Positions 27,101 to 39,270 are shown, numbered from the stretch's first letter. The stretch is DNA of 64,000 nt from Rhodomicrobium sp. R_RK_3 (GCF_002198715.1 NZ_MWLK01000006.1:62001-126000); one strand, 5' to 3'. Notes: a model not told the origin generated them from the letters alone. Translations and numbers: made by a program.

Positions 27101-27875
27101 CGCCGCGCCGCGTGGCGGAGAACAGCTCCTTGAACGCCTGGGTGAGGTTCACCGCCCGCCCGCGCGCCTGCCGGATCATGCCCTCCGACAGGGGCTCGGC
27201 GGGGCTCGCGCCAGGGGCCGCGCTGGCGGTCTGATCGGGTTCGATGGGCGACACCGCCCAGCCCTGCGCGCCATCCTTCCTGGGCGGGCTGCTGTCGCCC
27301 TTGGCGTCGCGCGGATCGGCGAAGGAGAGCGAGAGGCCGCGATCCTCGGAATATTGCAGGAACAAGCGTGGGCCGATCAGGTCGATCTCGCCGGCGGCCA
27401 GGCGTCCCGACATCAGGGCGCGCAAGCTGACATTGGCGGAGGCGAGCGGCGATTCGACGATCGGATTGTTGCCAGCGTCCACGAGACTGACCTTGGTCAG
27501 CCGGAACTCGATGCCGAGGCCGCTATCGGCGCGGCGCAGCACCGCGTCGCCGATATCGAAATGCATGCCGGTCAGGGTCCGGTTCACCGCCTTCTCGATC
27601 GGCGGCACCAGGAAGCTCATCGACATCGGCGCGTAGACGAGGCGGGCATAGAGCGCGGCAAAGCCGATCAGCCCGATCAGCGCCAGCGTAATGGCGAGCC
27701 GGGTGATGATCGACGCGCATTTCTGGGTGACGGTCGCGCCGATCCGCAGCGCCTCGGGCCGCAGCCCCTGACGACCGACCGGCACAAGGGCCTTCGATTG
27801 TCCGGCGGGGGGACGGGGCGGCGGAGAGGATGTGAGCGCCCGTCCTCGCGAATTCATTGCTTTGCCGCCTGACAT
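24180..27875 (-). CDS. Very large AsmA/YhdP-like protein (DUF3971 and AsmA-like C-terminal domains)
   Basis: A 1231-aa envelope protein. One transmembrane helix at about residues 57–80 (ITRLAITLALIGLIGFAALY) follows a cytoplasmic proline-rich N-terminus. The rest is a long periplasmic beta-rich region of the AsmA-like superfamily (repeating-beta-groove proteins). The C-terminal part resembles the YhdP/AsmA_2 domain (YGLNGAIGLVPILGDLLVSR, GLFGITFAVKGATSNPDVLV). YhdP, TamB and relatives are implicated in phospholipid transport between the membranes, so that is the likely role. The start could be ATG 27875 or the in-frame ATG at 27857. It is a single-gene unit. Confidence 0.85.
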   Translation of the reverse strand: MSGGKAMNSRGRALTSSPPPRPPAGQSKALVPVGRQGLRPEALRIGATVTQKCASIITRLAITLALIGLIGFAALYARLVYAPMSMSFLVPPIEKAVNRTLTGMHFDIGDAVLRRADSGLGIEFRLTKVSLVDAGNNPIVESPLASANVSLRALMSGRLAAGEIDLIGPRLFLQYSEDRGLSLSFADPRDAKGDSSPPRKDGAQGWAVSPIEPDQTASAAPGASPAEPLSEGMIRQARGRAVNLTQAFKELFSATRRGESAYLTSFAIRDASVYFDRGDQITRWAVPSVEIDVVHSDETSSVVGNVSVQSPADAFSFQFRAGQNRGTGQISLSVGIADIVPRAFSDEFPAFQLPKMWDMPVTLAADLQLAGNGDIQSGTVRASLKKGNFYAPWEQRFPAQIDNGTLQLTYSREQGIIRLTQSDIVWGESRIKMRGLIERQRDTGHWAFHFGADELVLGAEEFGVPSIPLDGMVAKGEYNPRLGEVRLDRFFLQAADAQISLTGAFTQGRTSPAIKLTGTVSPMPVAFFKLIWPKFIAHGAWEWIGLRIPSGRISGGTVNIDIPTDLLASLHDGAHLPPEAVDFRLELEDMEIHFVKSLPPIRTQKATAVVAGQRFFLTVPESKIALPSGAAVTFTDGQFIIGDLRPRVPTGEVHFKSTGTAASVMELLDQPSLGYISALDMKVPEVIGTTTTSFSIGLPLIADLKFKDMKLTGRATLADIKANDLPGGVSVKGGSLDFDVSEKALEARGELVVNGVPVLLGWQRIFDAAPDRQPPLRLRAIIDENARAGMGLDVNHLLRGGVPTELMVTFNGKATPGLHFDANLTDADVLMPSMGWRKAPGQRASLSLDLEPSDSGLEVKNINLTGDDLAVRGSLKVNDKHKPIAFSLPQVMLNQQTQLELSGELDRSNVWQVRVKGKTFDGRQFFRSLFSAGQIAEDQPEPPKDAQGLDAQVDIENVIGFFDTTLKTVSITAKRRNNRLSYLDLHGQLNGKSPLAARVDAKKGQPRQILAEATDAGAAFRLVGFYPSARGGEVSIKVNLDGTGDTQTSGTLYARNFSIANDQVVEEVLSGPKGGGKRPPAAQQQPPANFYDQLQFDRLRVAFSVGNGQFILQDAAINGPVLGATLRGNIDFKRERVNVSGTYVPFYGLNGAIGLVPILGDLLVSRNGEGLFGITFAVKGATSNPDVLVNPMSMVAPGFLRQLFEFDQTEPPRVIPPEQKRSEGRPSSVPR

Positions 27876-28275
27876 GATCCGCGCTTACCGCCTTGCCTTC
27901 CCTGATTGGCCCATTCCCGGTCCGGGCGGACCGGATGCCCGACAGTCCCGCCGGCGTTTTGATTTGGGTGGGCTCGCGCCCGACCAGCGTTTTGGATCGA
28001 CGGGCTCCCGCCCCCTAAAATCTACCCGCCGGCCAGGGACCTCAGCCCCAAAAACCTTTTAGCAGGCCCAGCTTGCGCCTTGCTGACGCGCCGTCCCCGG
28101 CGGGCCGGGGACCGGTGCCCGAAACGCCGCGCCGCCCGCCCCGGCGGCATCAGCTCTGCACGACAATCCCCAGGAAAACCAGCTCAAACTTTGGACTTGA
28201 TGATAAAGCCGCGTCGCCTAACTATGTGCGCGCATTCCAATGCGGAAAAGCGACAAAAGGAAGGCCGTTGCGACA
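27876..28275. other. 400-base intergenic stretch without a supported gene
   Basis: Lies between the divergent AsmA-like and peroxiredoxin genes. It holds a GC-rich stem GTCCCCGG-CGGG-CCGGGGAC (28093–28112) and an AT-richer patch at 28180–28260 that probably carries the peroxiredoxin promoter. Short open frames here have no ribosome sites. Confidence 0.45.
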
Positions 28276-28737
28276 ATGCTGAGCGAAGGTGACAAGGCTC
28301 CGGACTTCGAGCTGCCGCAGGCCGGCGGCGAGAGCGTCAAACTAAGCGGCTTCAAGGGCCGTCCGGTGGTGATTTTTTTCTATCCGAAGGACGATACATC
28401 GGGCTGTACCAAGGAAGCGCTCGACTTTACGGAGCGGCTCGATGCGTTCGGCGAGGCCGGCGCGCAGGTGATCGGTATCTCTCCTGATAGTGTTAAATCG
28501 CATGGCAAATTCCGCGACAAGCACGGGCTGACGGTCACGCTGCTGGCGGATGAGGAGAAAACCGCGATCCAGGCCTACGGGGTCTGGGCGGAGAAGAAAA
28601 TGTATGGCCGCGCCTATATGGGCGTCGACCGCTCGACCTTCCTCATTGGCAACGACGGAACCATCGCGCGCATCTGGCGCGGGGTGAAGGTTCCGGGCCA
28701 TGTGGATGAGGTGCTGGCGGCCGTGAAGGCGCTCTGA
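28276..28737 (+). CDS. bcp: Peroxiredoxin Q / Bcp, one-cysteine form
   Basis: A thiol peroxidase of 153 aa starting MLSEGDKAPDFELPQAGGES at ATG 28276, the usual family start. The peroxidatic cysteine is in DDTSGCTKEALDF. In most PrxQ proteins a resolving cysteine follows five residues later (CTKEACDF); here it is leucine and the protein has no other cysteine. It must therefore work as a one-cysteine enzyme resolved by an external thiol. A longer frame to 28240 is possible but unlike the family. It is convergent with the phosphatase gene. Confidence 0.92.
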   Translation: MLSEGDKAPDFELPQAGGESVKLSGFKGRPVVIFFYPKDDTSGCTKEALDFTERLDAFGEAGAQVIGISPDSVKSHGKFRDKHGLTVTLLADEEKTAIQAYGVWAEKKMYGRAYMGVDRSTFLIGNDGTIARIWRGVKVPGHVDEVLAAVKAL

Positions 28738-28786
28738 AGGACCGCGCCGAGCGGCAGGGCTTCCCAGCCGTGCGGCTCGGCGTGGG

Positions 28787-29539
28787 CTATTCGCGATTGA
28801 TGATGCGGTTGACCATCAGATTGGCCCAGCCCTCGGCCCGGAACCGCTGCGCGATGATGCGCTCGTCGTAATGGCGGTCGACCCAATCCAGGAAAGCGAT
28901 CGGCTCGCGGCTGGAATGGGCGAGATAGCTGTCGAACACCAGATCGAGCACGCCGGTATCGGCCTGCCTGATATGCCCATAGCGCAGGCTGAGCTGGCGC
29001 CGCGCTTCCGCGACCGGCCGCCCCTCCTTGAGGATCATGTAAAGCACGCTCATCAGCCCGACGCGGTCGGCGCCGGATTTGCAATGCAGCAGGATCGGGT
29101 ATTCGACGCTGTCGAACAGCTCCTTGGCCGCGCGGAATGTATCCTTCGCCGGCGCCTGTCGCGACTTGACCGAGAAATCGACCAGCTTGACGCCATATCG
29201 GCGGCAGGCTTCGGTCTCGAGCCGGTAGCTGCCGCAATCGCGGTCGCCGCGCAGATTGACGATGGTCTTGAGGCCGCCGCGCCGCGCCATCCGCCTGATA
29301 TCGCGCGGCGATGGCTGGCTCGACCGCCAGGCGTGCGCCGCGAGCCGGTGGCGGTTGGGATAGATCATTCGGAAAATGCCGTGATCGACCAGGATGAGGT
29401 CGACGTAATCGAGCATCGGATCGAGCCGGCGGCTCAGCCAGGGCGGAGATTTCTCCGAAATGGAATGCCGCATCGAACGGTAGCCGCCCTGGACGGCCCT
29501 CACATATGGCCGCGTCAGCCGCTTGGTATATTTGATCAT
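28787..29539 (-). CDS. Dual-specificity/tyrosine-phosphatase-like protein
   Basis: A 250-aa protein with the cysteine-phosphatase P-loop HCKSGADRVG (HCxxGxxR) at about residues 156–165. It is preceded by a DSP-like core: RSSQPSPRDIRRMARRGGLK, then TIVNLRGDRDCGSY. The C-terminal third (FLDWVDRHYDERIIAQRF) is helical. This resembles the DSP/PTP-like family annotated beside envelope genes in alphaproteobacteria; whether it acts on proteins, lipids or inositol phosphates is unknown. Start ATG 29539 is chosen over the longer frame because a G-rich run precedes it directly. Confidence 0.83.
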   Translation of the reverse strand: MIKYTKRLTRPYVRAVQGGYRSMRHSISEKSPPWLSRRLDPMLDYVDLILVDHGIFRMIYPNRHRLAAHAWRSSQPSPRDIRRMARRGGLKTIVNLRGDRDCGSYRLETEACRRYGVKLVDFSVKSRQAPAKDTFRAAKELFDSVEYPILLHCKSGADRVGLMSVLYMILKEGRPVAEARRQLSLRYGHIRQADTGVLDLVFDSYLAHSSREPIAFLDWVDRHYDERIIAQRFRAEGWANLMVNRIINRE

Positions 29540-29661
29540 GCCCCCCCGGTTTCTACCACCGATGCGCCGCATCCAACTCTAGCGCTGGAATATAAGCCTT
29601 CGGCCGCCGGATCAAGCGCGCAAATCCGGCCGGACGCAAAACCGTTAATCCGTCCAGCCGC

Positions 29662-29931
29662 TTAATGCAGCACAAACTTGCCGTCGATGAATTGGAATTC
29701 GGCGGGCGCCACCAGCTTCTTATGCGAGACCCTCACCCGGTAGAGCGGCCCTTCGATATAATCGGTCCAATATGTGAGAAACGCCTCAAGCCGGGGAAAT
29801 CGGGGGGCGAGGTCGTATTCCTGCCAGACGAAACTTTGCAGGAGGCCGGGATGATCCGGCATGCGGTAGAGAATTTCCGCGGTCGTCAGGCTGTAGCCCC
29901 GCAATTGCGACAGCAAATGTTGGTCCGTCAT
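29662..29931 (-). CDS. usg: Usg-family protein
   Basis: An 89-aa protein of the small Usg family known almost only from alphaproteobacteria. The family is recognised from SLTTAEILYRMPDHPGLLQS, FVWQEYDLAPRFPRLEAFL, then YWTDYIEGPLYRVRV near the middle and IDGKFVLH at the end. Start ATG 29931 follows GAAGAGG by 5 bases. The name comes from a gene upstream of other loci; biochemical function is not established. Confidence 0.85.
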   Translation of the reverse strand: MTDQHLLSQLRGYSLTTAEILYRMPDHPGLLQSFVWQEYDLAPRFPRLEAFLTYWTDYIEGPLYRVRVSHKKLVAPAEFQFIDGKFVLH

Positions 29932-30190
29932 CCACACCTCTTCCGTTGACGAAAGCACCGTCTGGGATTATAGCGTGCTTTCTTTAACGGACGCAATTTC
30001 CAATAAAAACAATTGCTTAGCAGCAAAGCTTGGACAGTGCTGCCAAAATGCGGCGATCCGCAAGCCACACCCGCTCCGGGAAATTCCTAGCTCCCATGCT
30101 TACCTGTGGAAGTTGTGCATGCCGCGCATTGCACCCAGCAATCCTTGCGGGTATCCAGGAGCGATACGCGCAAAGATTGCGGAGCATCCG

Positions 30191-31009
30191 GTGGCACTAC
30201 CCATCTCGGCATTCATCATCACCAAGAATGAAGAGGCGCGGCTTGCGCGCTCGCTCGCCGCGCTGAGGCCATGGGTCGACGAGATCGTCGTGGTCGACAG
30301 CGGCAGCACCGACCGGACCGTGGACATCGCCCGCTCGATGGGCGCGCGCGTGTTGCACCGGGACTGGTCGGGCTACGGCGGCCAGAAGCGCTTTGCCGAG
30401 CAGCAATGCCGCAACGACTGGGTGCTTAATGTCGATGCCGACGAGGTGGTGACGCCCGAGCTGGCCGACGAAATCCGCGCGCTGTTCCGCGGCCGGACCG
30501 TACCCGAGCCGGGCGCCTACCGGCTGCGCATCCTCACCGTCTATCCGGGCGATGAAAAACCCAGACCCTTCGCCAAGGATTACAACATCGTCCGGCTCTA
30601 TCACCGGTCAGCCGGCAGCTACCGCGATCATCCGGTCTTCGATCGCGTGGTGCTCAACCATACGGTCCCCAAGCAATTGCGCGGCCCGGTGTTCCATCAT
30701 TCCTACCTGTCCTTCGCCCATATCATCGAGAAGAACAACCAGTTCAGCAGCTTCCGCTCGCGCCACTCCAAGAGCCGGGCGACGTCCTATTTGGTGCCGC
30801 GCCTCGGCATCGAATTCCCGCTGAATTTCCTCAAATATTACATCTTCCGGCGGCATCTGACCGGGGGCTGGAAGGGCTATTATTTCTCGCTCTGCCACGC
30901 CTTCATGCGCACCAGCCGCGTGGCCAAGATGCTCGAGGCCGGCAATGCCGATGCCCACCGCACTGGCCCGGCCTTGAAACGCGCCCGTCCTGACGTCACC
31001 CGCGCCTAG
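30191..31009 (+). CDS. Family 2 glycosyltransferase (WaaE/KdtX-like)
   Basis: A 272-aa GT-A transferase from GTG 30191, which has GGAG 6 bases before it. The domain starts at once with PISAFIITKNEEARLARSL, then VVVDSGSTDRTVDIA and the metal-binding motif NVDADEVV. The C-terminal part is the conserved tail of LPS-core beta-glucosyltransferases (HHSYLSFAHIIEKNNQFSSF). An upstream ATG at 30119 also has a plausible ribosome site and would add 24 residues without family similarity. Its stop overlaps that of a related transferase on the other strand. Likely role: LPS or surface-glycan core assembly. Confidence 0.88.
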   Translation: MALPISAFIITKNEEARLARSLAALRPWVDEIVVVDSGSTDRTVDIARSMGARVLHRDWSGYGGQKRFAEQQCRNDWVLNVDADEVVTPELADEIRALFRGRTVPEPGAYRLRILTVYPGDEKPRPFAKDYNIVRLYHRSAGSYRDHPVFDRVVLNHTVPKQLRGPVFHHSYLSFAHIIEKNNQFSSFRSRHSKSRATSYLVPRLGIEFPLNFLKYYIFRRHLTGGWKGYYFSLCHAFMRTSRVAKMLEAGNADAHRTGPALKRARPDVTRA

Positions 31010-31827
31010 CGGCGCATGTGCCGCTCGTACATTTTGACGTCGCGGAGCCAGCGGCCGAAGGCGAGCGCGCAGGCATAGGCAAAGCCATAGACGCCGCCCC
31101 GGATCAGGCCGTTGACGATATAGGCTTTGAAGAAATAGGTCGGGAAGCCGAACAGGATCCGCAGCACCACCAGCCAGAGCGGCTTCAGCTTGAGCTCCCG
31201 CGCCCGCACCGAGCTGGCCCGGTTGAGCTTCGTCATCACGTGCTCGATGCCGGTGAAGGCATAGTGCATCAGCGGACCGCGCAGTTTGCCCGGGCGCTCG
31301 CCTGGCGGGATCTCGAACTGGTCGTAGGCGGCATGATCGGGGATGCGGATATGGCGCTTGTCGTAGAGCTTGATGCGCTCGGCATGCTTGAAGTTCCACC
31401 ACGGCTCGCCGAAAGGCGGCACCGTGATCAGCGTCAGCTCATACATGCGGTGGCGCGGACCGGCGGCGAATAGCGCACGAATTTCTGCGGCGAGCTCGGG
31501 GCTGACCACCTCATCGGCGTCGAGGTCGAGCACCCAGTCATGGCGCGCCGCGTCTTCCCCGGCCCGCTTCTGCCGCCCATTGCCGAGCCAGGGCTGATGG
31601 ACCACCCGCGCCCCCTCGGCCGCTGCGATGGCGAGCGTTGCGTCCTTCGACCCGCTGTCGATGAGCACGACTTCGTCCGCCACCTGCAGCGCGGCCCGGA
31701 TCACCTCGCCGATGCGGCGCTCCTCGTTCAGCGTGCGGATATAGCAGGAGATCGGCGTCGCGGCGTCCCGGCCGGCGCCCGCTGGTCTCTCCTCGGCGCG
31801 CGCCGGCGCCAAATCGTGCTTACTCAT
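31006..31827 (-). CDS. Family 2 glycosyltransferase, paralogue of the convergent gene
   Basis: A 273-aa GT-A transferase from ATG 31827 (MSKHDLAPARAEERPAGAGR). It has PISCYIRTLNEERRIGEVIR, VVLIDSGSKDATLAIAAAEG, RHDWVLDLDADEVVSPELAA and a long basic C-terminal region ending MYERHMRR. It matches its convergent neighbour in order of motifs and much of the wording (DSGSxDxT, WVLxxDADEVVxPEL), so they are related transferases, although diverged. Both probably act on LPS or a surface glycan. A longer frame to 32025 adds unrelated sequence. Confidence 0.87.
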   Translation of the reverse strand: MSKHDLAPARAEERPAGAGRDAATPISCYIRTLNEERRIGEVIRAALQVADEVVLIDSGSKDATLAIAAAEGARVVHQPWLGNGRQKRAGEDAARHDWVLDLDADEVVSPELAAEIRALFAAGPRHRMYELTLITVPPFGEPWWNFKHAERIKLYDKRHIRIPDHAAYDQFEIPPGERPGKLRGPLMHYAFTGIEHVMTKLNRASSVRARELKLKPLWLVVLRILFGFPTYFFKAYIVNGLIRGGVYGFAYACALAFGRWLRDVKMYERHMRR

Positions 31828-32037
31828 CACCCTACCCGCGAAATGCTGCGCAACGCCCTTTCGCTTGCCCTCGGAATGGCGTGTCTGGCAAGAGAAATCC
31901 GGCTTTCGGTGCGGGATCGGAGTTTTTTCGGCGCGGCAAACGCGGCCCTCGCCGCTTACGCGGGAGGGCCAGGAAATCGCGGAGGCGCCGCGGCCCGGCG
32001 GCAAGGCCATCGAAGCCAAGAACAAAGTCTGAGCAGG

Positions 32038-35737
<3,700 letters not shown>

Positions 35738-35846
35738 CCAAAAGCCGGTTCCCGCATGCTCCGGATCGTCACTTCATTTCGTGTCGCAAGGGCAAAGCGC
35801 GCCTCGCTTTGCCGGACAATGCATGCAACCGGCCAAGCGGCGCGGC

Positions 35847-36965
35847 TCAGACACGCATCGGCATCAGGACGAAGAGGGCAGAAGCGTCGTTTTCGTCTTG
35901 AAGCACCGTCGGCGCGCTGGGATCGGAGAGGCTGAAGACCGACCGGTCCCCTTCGATATGCGCCGAGATATCCAATAGATAGCGAGCGTTGAAGCCAATT
36001 TCCAGGGGTTCGCCGCTATATTCCGTCTCCAATTCCTCGGTCGCCGAGCCCGATTCGGGGTTGTTGACCGACAAAACCAGCTTGCCGTCTGAAATATTCA
36101 GTTTGACCGCCCTGCCCTTTTCGCTTGAGAGGGTCGAAACGCGGTCGACGGCCTTCGTGAATGCCGCATTGCCGACGCGCATGTTCTTGTCGTTGTTTTG
36201 CGGAACCACGCGCTGATAGTCGGGAAAGGTGCCGTCGATCAGCTTGGACGTCAGCACGACATTGCCGGCGGTGAACCGGATCTTGTTGGGCGAGAGATGG
36301 ACAAAAACCTCGTCGGAATGGTCGGCGAGAAGCTTGGCCACTTCCTGCACCGTCTTGCGCGGCAGGATGATGCCGGGCATGCCCATGCCGCCATCGGGGA
36401 GCGCCACATCCATGCGGGCGAGGCGGTGGCCGTCGGTGGCGACGGCACGCAGGCGCCAGCCTTCGTCGGTTTCGGTGGCGTGCAGGTAGATGCCATTGAG
36501 ATAATAGCGGGTTTCGTCGGTCGAGATGGCGAAACGGGTCTTTTCGATCAGCCGGGCGAGATCGCGCGAGGCAAGCTGGAAGCTGTGCGACATGCCGTCG
36601 AGCCCGAGATCGGGGAAATCATCGGCCGGCAGGCAGGCCAGCAGGAAGCGCGACGGCCCGGCGGTGATGGCGAGCCGGCCCTCATCGCCCTTGCTGGCGA
36701 GCTCGATCTGTGAGCCGTCGGGCAGCTTACGGACGATATCGTGCAGCGTATGGGCCGGAACGGTGGTGCCGCCGGGCGCCGTGGTCTCGGCCCTGGCGGT
36801 CTCGGTGACTTCGATATCGAGGTCGGTGGCTTTCAGATGCAGGCTCTCGCCGTCGGCACGGAGCGAGACATTGGCAAGGATCGGTATGGTGTTGCGCCGC
36901 TCGACCACGCTGGTCACATGCTGCAATGCCTTGAGCAAGGCACTTTTCTCGATCAACAATCGCAT
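35847..36965 (-). CDS. dnaN: DNA polymerase III sliding clamp (beta subunit)
   Basis: Ring-forming processivity clamp, 372 aa, the normal length. It begins MRLLIEKSALLKALQHVTSV and ends DASALFVLMPMRV, the conserved C-terminus (MPMRV/L) of DnaN. Other conserved stretches are RNTIPILANVSL and YYLNGIYLHATE. It is about 300 bases downstream of dnaA and 109 bases upstream of recF, all on the minus strand. Confidence 0.98.
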   Translation of the reverse strand: MRLLIEKSALLKALQHVTSVVERRNTIPILANVSLRADGESLHLKATDLDIEVTETARAETTAPGGTTVPAHTLHDIVRKLPDGSQIELASKGDEGRLAITAGPSRFLLACLPADDFPDLGLDGMSHSFQLASRDLARLIEKTRFAISTDETRYYLNGIYLHATETDEGWRLRAVATDGHRLARMDVALPDGGMGMPGIILPRKTVQEVAKLLADHSDEVFVHLSPNKIRFTAGNVVLTSKLIDGTFPDYQRVVPQNNDKNMRVGNAAFTKAVDRVSTLSSEKGRAVKLNISDGKLVLSVNNPESGSATEELETEYSGEPLEIGFNARYLLDISAHIEGDRSVFSLSDPSAPTVLQDENDASALFVLMPMRV

Positions 36966-37178
36966 CGGTACATCCCCTTACTGCGCTGCCCCTGACCGCT
37001 GCGATGCCCTGATGGGCGTGAAAAGCTTGTCATATGCTGATCGCAGCCGATTCGGCCTTACACGCAAGGCGAATTTGCAATCCGGCAATTTCGCTTGGTG
37101 AAGCCCGTTTGACAAGCGCTTCCTCCCACGCAGGAGCGGGCGCGCATTTTCCTTGCCATTCCAGTGCCTTGAATGGAG

Positions 37179-37215
37179 ATGCCAGGCCCGGCTCGATTTG
37201 GCCCGGACCTGGCAT
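37179..37215. terminator. Stem-loop between dnaA and dnaN
   Basis: Arms ATGCCAGG (37179–37186) and CCTGGCAT (37208–37215) enclose a second GC-rich pairing (CCCGG/CCGG). No T-run follows, so it is at best a factor-dependent terminator, attenuator or processing site in the dnaA–dnaN gap. Confidence 0.35.
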
Positions 37216-37262
37216 GGCGTAAGGCGGCTCGCGGCACGGAGGCGACAAGCCGCCGCACGCGA

Positions 37263-38708
37263 CTACTCTTTCAGAAGCCGCTTCAAGACTTCGATCTCGT
37301 CCTTCAGCACGGCGTCGGCGGCCAGCAGCGACTCGATCTTGCGGATGGCGTGCAGCACCGTGGTGTGGTCCCGCCCGCCAAAGCGCCGGCCGATCTCGGG
37401 CAGCGAGCGCGCGGTCAGGGACTTGGCCAGATACATGCCGATCTGGCGCGGCCGGACGATCGAGCGGTTGCGCCGCGAGGACAGCAGATCGCCGCGATTG
37501 ACGCCGAAATGCTTCATGACGACGCGCAGGATGTCGTCGATCTTGACCCGGCGCGGCTCCTTGCCGCGGATCAGATCGCCGATGATCTGCTCGGCGCTCT
37601 CGACGGTGATCGGCTGCGCGGTGAGCTGGAAGGCCGCATGGATGCGGGTGATGGCGCCTTCGAGCTCGCGCCCGCTCTCGGTGAGCTGCGAGGCGAGGAA
37701 TTCGATCACCGGCTCGGGGATGCCGAAGCCGCGCTCCTGCTCGGCCTTTTCCGCCGCGCGCCGCTTCAGCACCTTGCAGCGCAGATCATAATCCAGCGCG
37801 CCGACTTCGGCGACGAGACCGCCGGACAGCCGCGACCGCATGCGCGCATCGAAGCTTTCGAGCTGCATGGGGGGGCAATCGGCGGCGACGACCACCTGCT
37901 TGCCGCCGTCGATCAGCGAGTTCAGCGTGTGGCAGAATTCCTGCTGGAAGGTGCGGCCCTGCAAAAACTCGATGTCGTCGATCAAGAGGATGTCGATGGC
38001 GCGGATCATGTCCTTGTAAGCCACCGCGTCACGCGTCTGCAGCGCCTCGGCGAAGCTGTACATGAAGCGCTCGGCCGTCAAATAAAGCAGCTTGGCCTTC
38101 GGCTTGCGCCGCCGGACTTCCCAGGCAATCGCATGCAGCAGATGGGTCTTGCCGAGCCCGACCTTGGCATGGAGATAGAGCGGGTTGTAGCGCAGCGGAT
38201 GATCGGCGACCGCCTCGGTCACTTGCAGCGCGGCCGCATGGGCGAGCCGGTTCGAGGCGCCGACGATGAAGGACGAGAAGGTGAAGCGCGCTTCGAGCGG
38301 CGAGCCTTCGAACCCGTCCCAGCCCGTGCGGCTGTCCCGGCTTGCGGGTTCGTCATGGCGCGTCGAGCCCGGTTTCGGCGCGTCGAGCTTGGGCGCGGGC
38401 CGCTCGGCGGCGCGGCGTTCGGCGACCGCCGCGTCATGCGGCTGGCGAACCCGGAATTCCAGGCGCTCGACCCCGGCCAGCTCGGCGCTGCAGCAGGCCA
38501 AAAGCCGCTCGGAATAATGCGACTGCAGCCAATTGCGCAGGAATTTGGTCGGTACGGAGACCTGAACGAGACCGTCATCGCAGGCTTCGAGTTCCACCCG
38601 TCCGAACCAACTCGTGAATACGTCTTCGCCCAGCTCGGCGCGCAGCCTCGCCTGGACCCGCCGCCACTTGCCTTCGATAGCATTGGCGCTCAGTTCTAAT
38701 GTCGTCAC
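37263..38708 (-). CDS. dnaA: Chromosomal replication initiator DnaA
   Basis: AAA+ initiator that opens oriC. Domain I begins ANAIEGKWRRVQARLRAELG, then DVFTSWFGRVEL. Domain III has Walker A LHAKVGLGKTHLLHAIAWEV and Walker B IDILLIDDIEFLQG. Domain IV has the DnaA-box signature RRFGGRDHTTVLHAIRKIES. From GTG 38708 the product is 481 aa, a normal length. A longer frame reaches ATG 38789 but adds an arginine-rich stretch with no ribosome site. An unknown gene ends at 38818, just upstream on the same strand, and may be co-transcribed. Confidence 0.96.
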   Translation of the reverse strand: MTTLELSANAIEGKWRRVQARLRAELGEDVFTSWFGRVELEACDDGLVQVSVPTKFLRNWLQSHYSERLLACCSAELAGVERLEFRVRQPHDAAVAERRAAERPAPKLDAPKPGSTRHDEPASRDSRTGWDGFEGSPLEARFTFSSFIVGASNRLAHAAALQVTEAVADHPLRYNPLYLHAKVGLGKTHLLHAIAWEVRRRKPKAKLLYLTAERFMYSFAEALQTRDAVAYKDMIRAIDILLIDDIEFLQGRTFQQEFCHTLNSLIDGGKQVVVAADCPPMQLESFDARMRSRLSGGLVAEVGALDYDLRCKVLKRRAAEKAEQERGFGIPEPVIEFLASQLTESGRELEGAITRIHAAFQLTAQPITVESAEQIIGDLIRGKEPRRVKIDDILRVVMKHFGVNRGDLLSSRRNRSIVRPRQIGMYLAKSLTARSLPEIGRRFGGRDHTTVLHAIRKIESLLAADAVLKDEIEVLKRLLKE

Positions 38709-38817
38709 TGGAATACCCCGCTGTTGAGCTCCGCGACAGCTAGAAGCCGCGCGAAATCGTTCACGCCGTCTCTGATGGACGGTCGTCATGCATGCTTTGA
38801 AATCAGCGTCGACGGAC

Positions 38818-39270
38818 TTAGGCCGCCTTTGACTTTATGGAGAGAAGGACCGCGCTGCGACGCTCGGGCTGATCCGCGAGTATCGCTTTCAAAATCCGCG
38901 CTTTGTCGACCCGCGGCGGACCTGCATCCTTGGCTTGCGCCGTGCAATAGGACGGCAAGGCCGGGCTCGCCGATCTCTCGGCAATGGCTTGCGCGCTCCG
39001 GCTTTGCCAGGCGTAAAGGATGGAAAGGTCGTAGAACTGGTCGCAAACTTGTCGCGCCAGGTCACGGTGGGTGATTGCGGCCAAACTGTCCCGCCAATTG
39101 GCGGTCTCTTCGCCCGAGCTGCAGTCGCTCGTTAATAGAACGCTGGTCGTCAGCTTCGCATGTGAGGGCGTAGGCCGGTTATTGATGATGCCGCGAGCCT
39201 TGATCCAGGCCCATGCGACACTTCGCTGACGGCGCAAAGCCGCTCGCTCTCGCTCTAACCCGCTAAACAT
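38818..39270 (-). CDS. Protein of unknown function immediately upstream of dnaA
   Basis: A 150-aa basic, cysteine-containing protein that I do not recognise. It is probably real: ATG 39270 is preceded by a full Shine–Dalgarno AGGAGG with a 5-base spacer, and the base composition is AT-richer than neighbours but coding-like. Segments are LERERAALRRQRSVAWAWIK near the start, LARQVCDQFYDLSILYAWQS in the middle and DKARILKAILADQPERRSAV near the end. No signal peptide or membrane span. Its place between a CtrA-box-containing gap and dnaA makes a link to replication control possible, but that is only position-based. Confidence 0.65.
   Translation of the reverse strand: MFSGLERERAALRRQRSVAWAWIKARGIINNRPTPSHAKLTTSVLLTSDCSSGEETANWRDSLAAITHRDLARQVCDQFYDLSILYAWQSRSAQAIAERSASPALPSYCTAQAKDAGPPRVDKARILKAILADQPERRSAVLLSIKSKAA

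Noticed and set aside
37263-38789. Longer DnaA starting at ATG 38789
   Set aside because: The extra 27 residues are arginine-rich and not family-like, and no ribosome site precedes the ATG; GTG 38708 starts just before conserved domain I. The longer form cannot be fully excluded.
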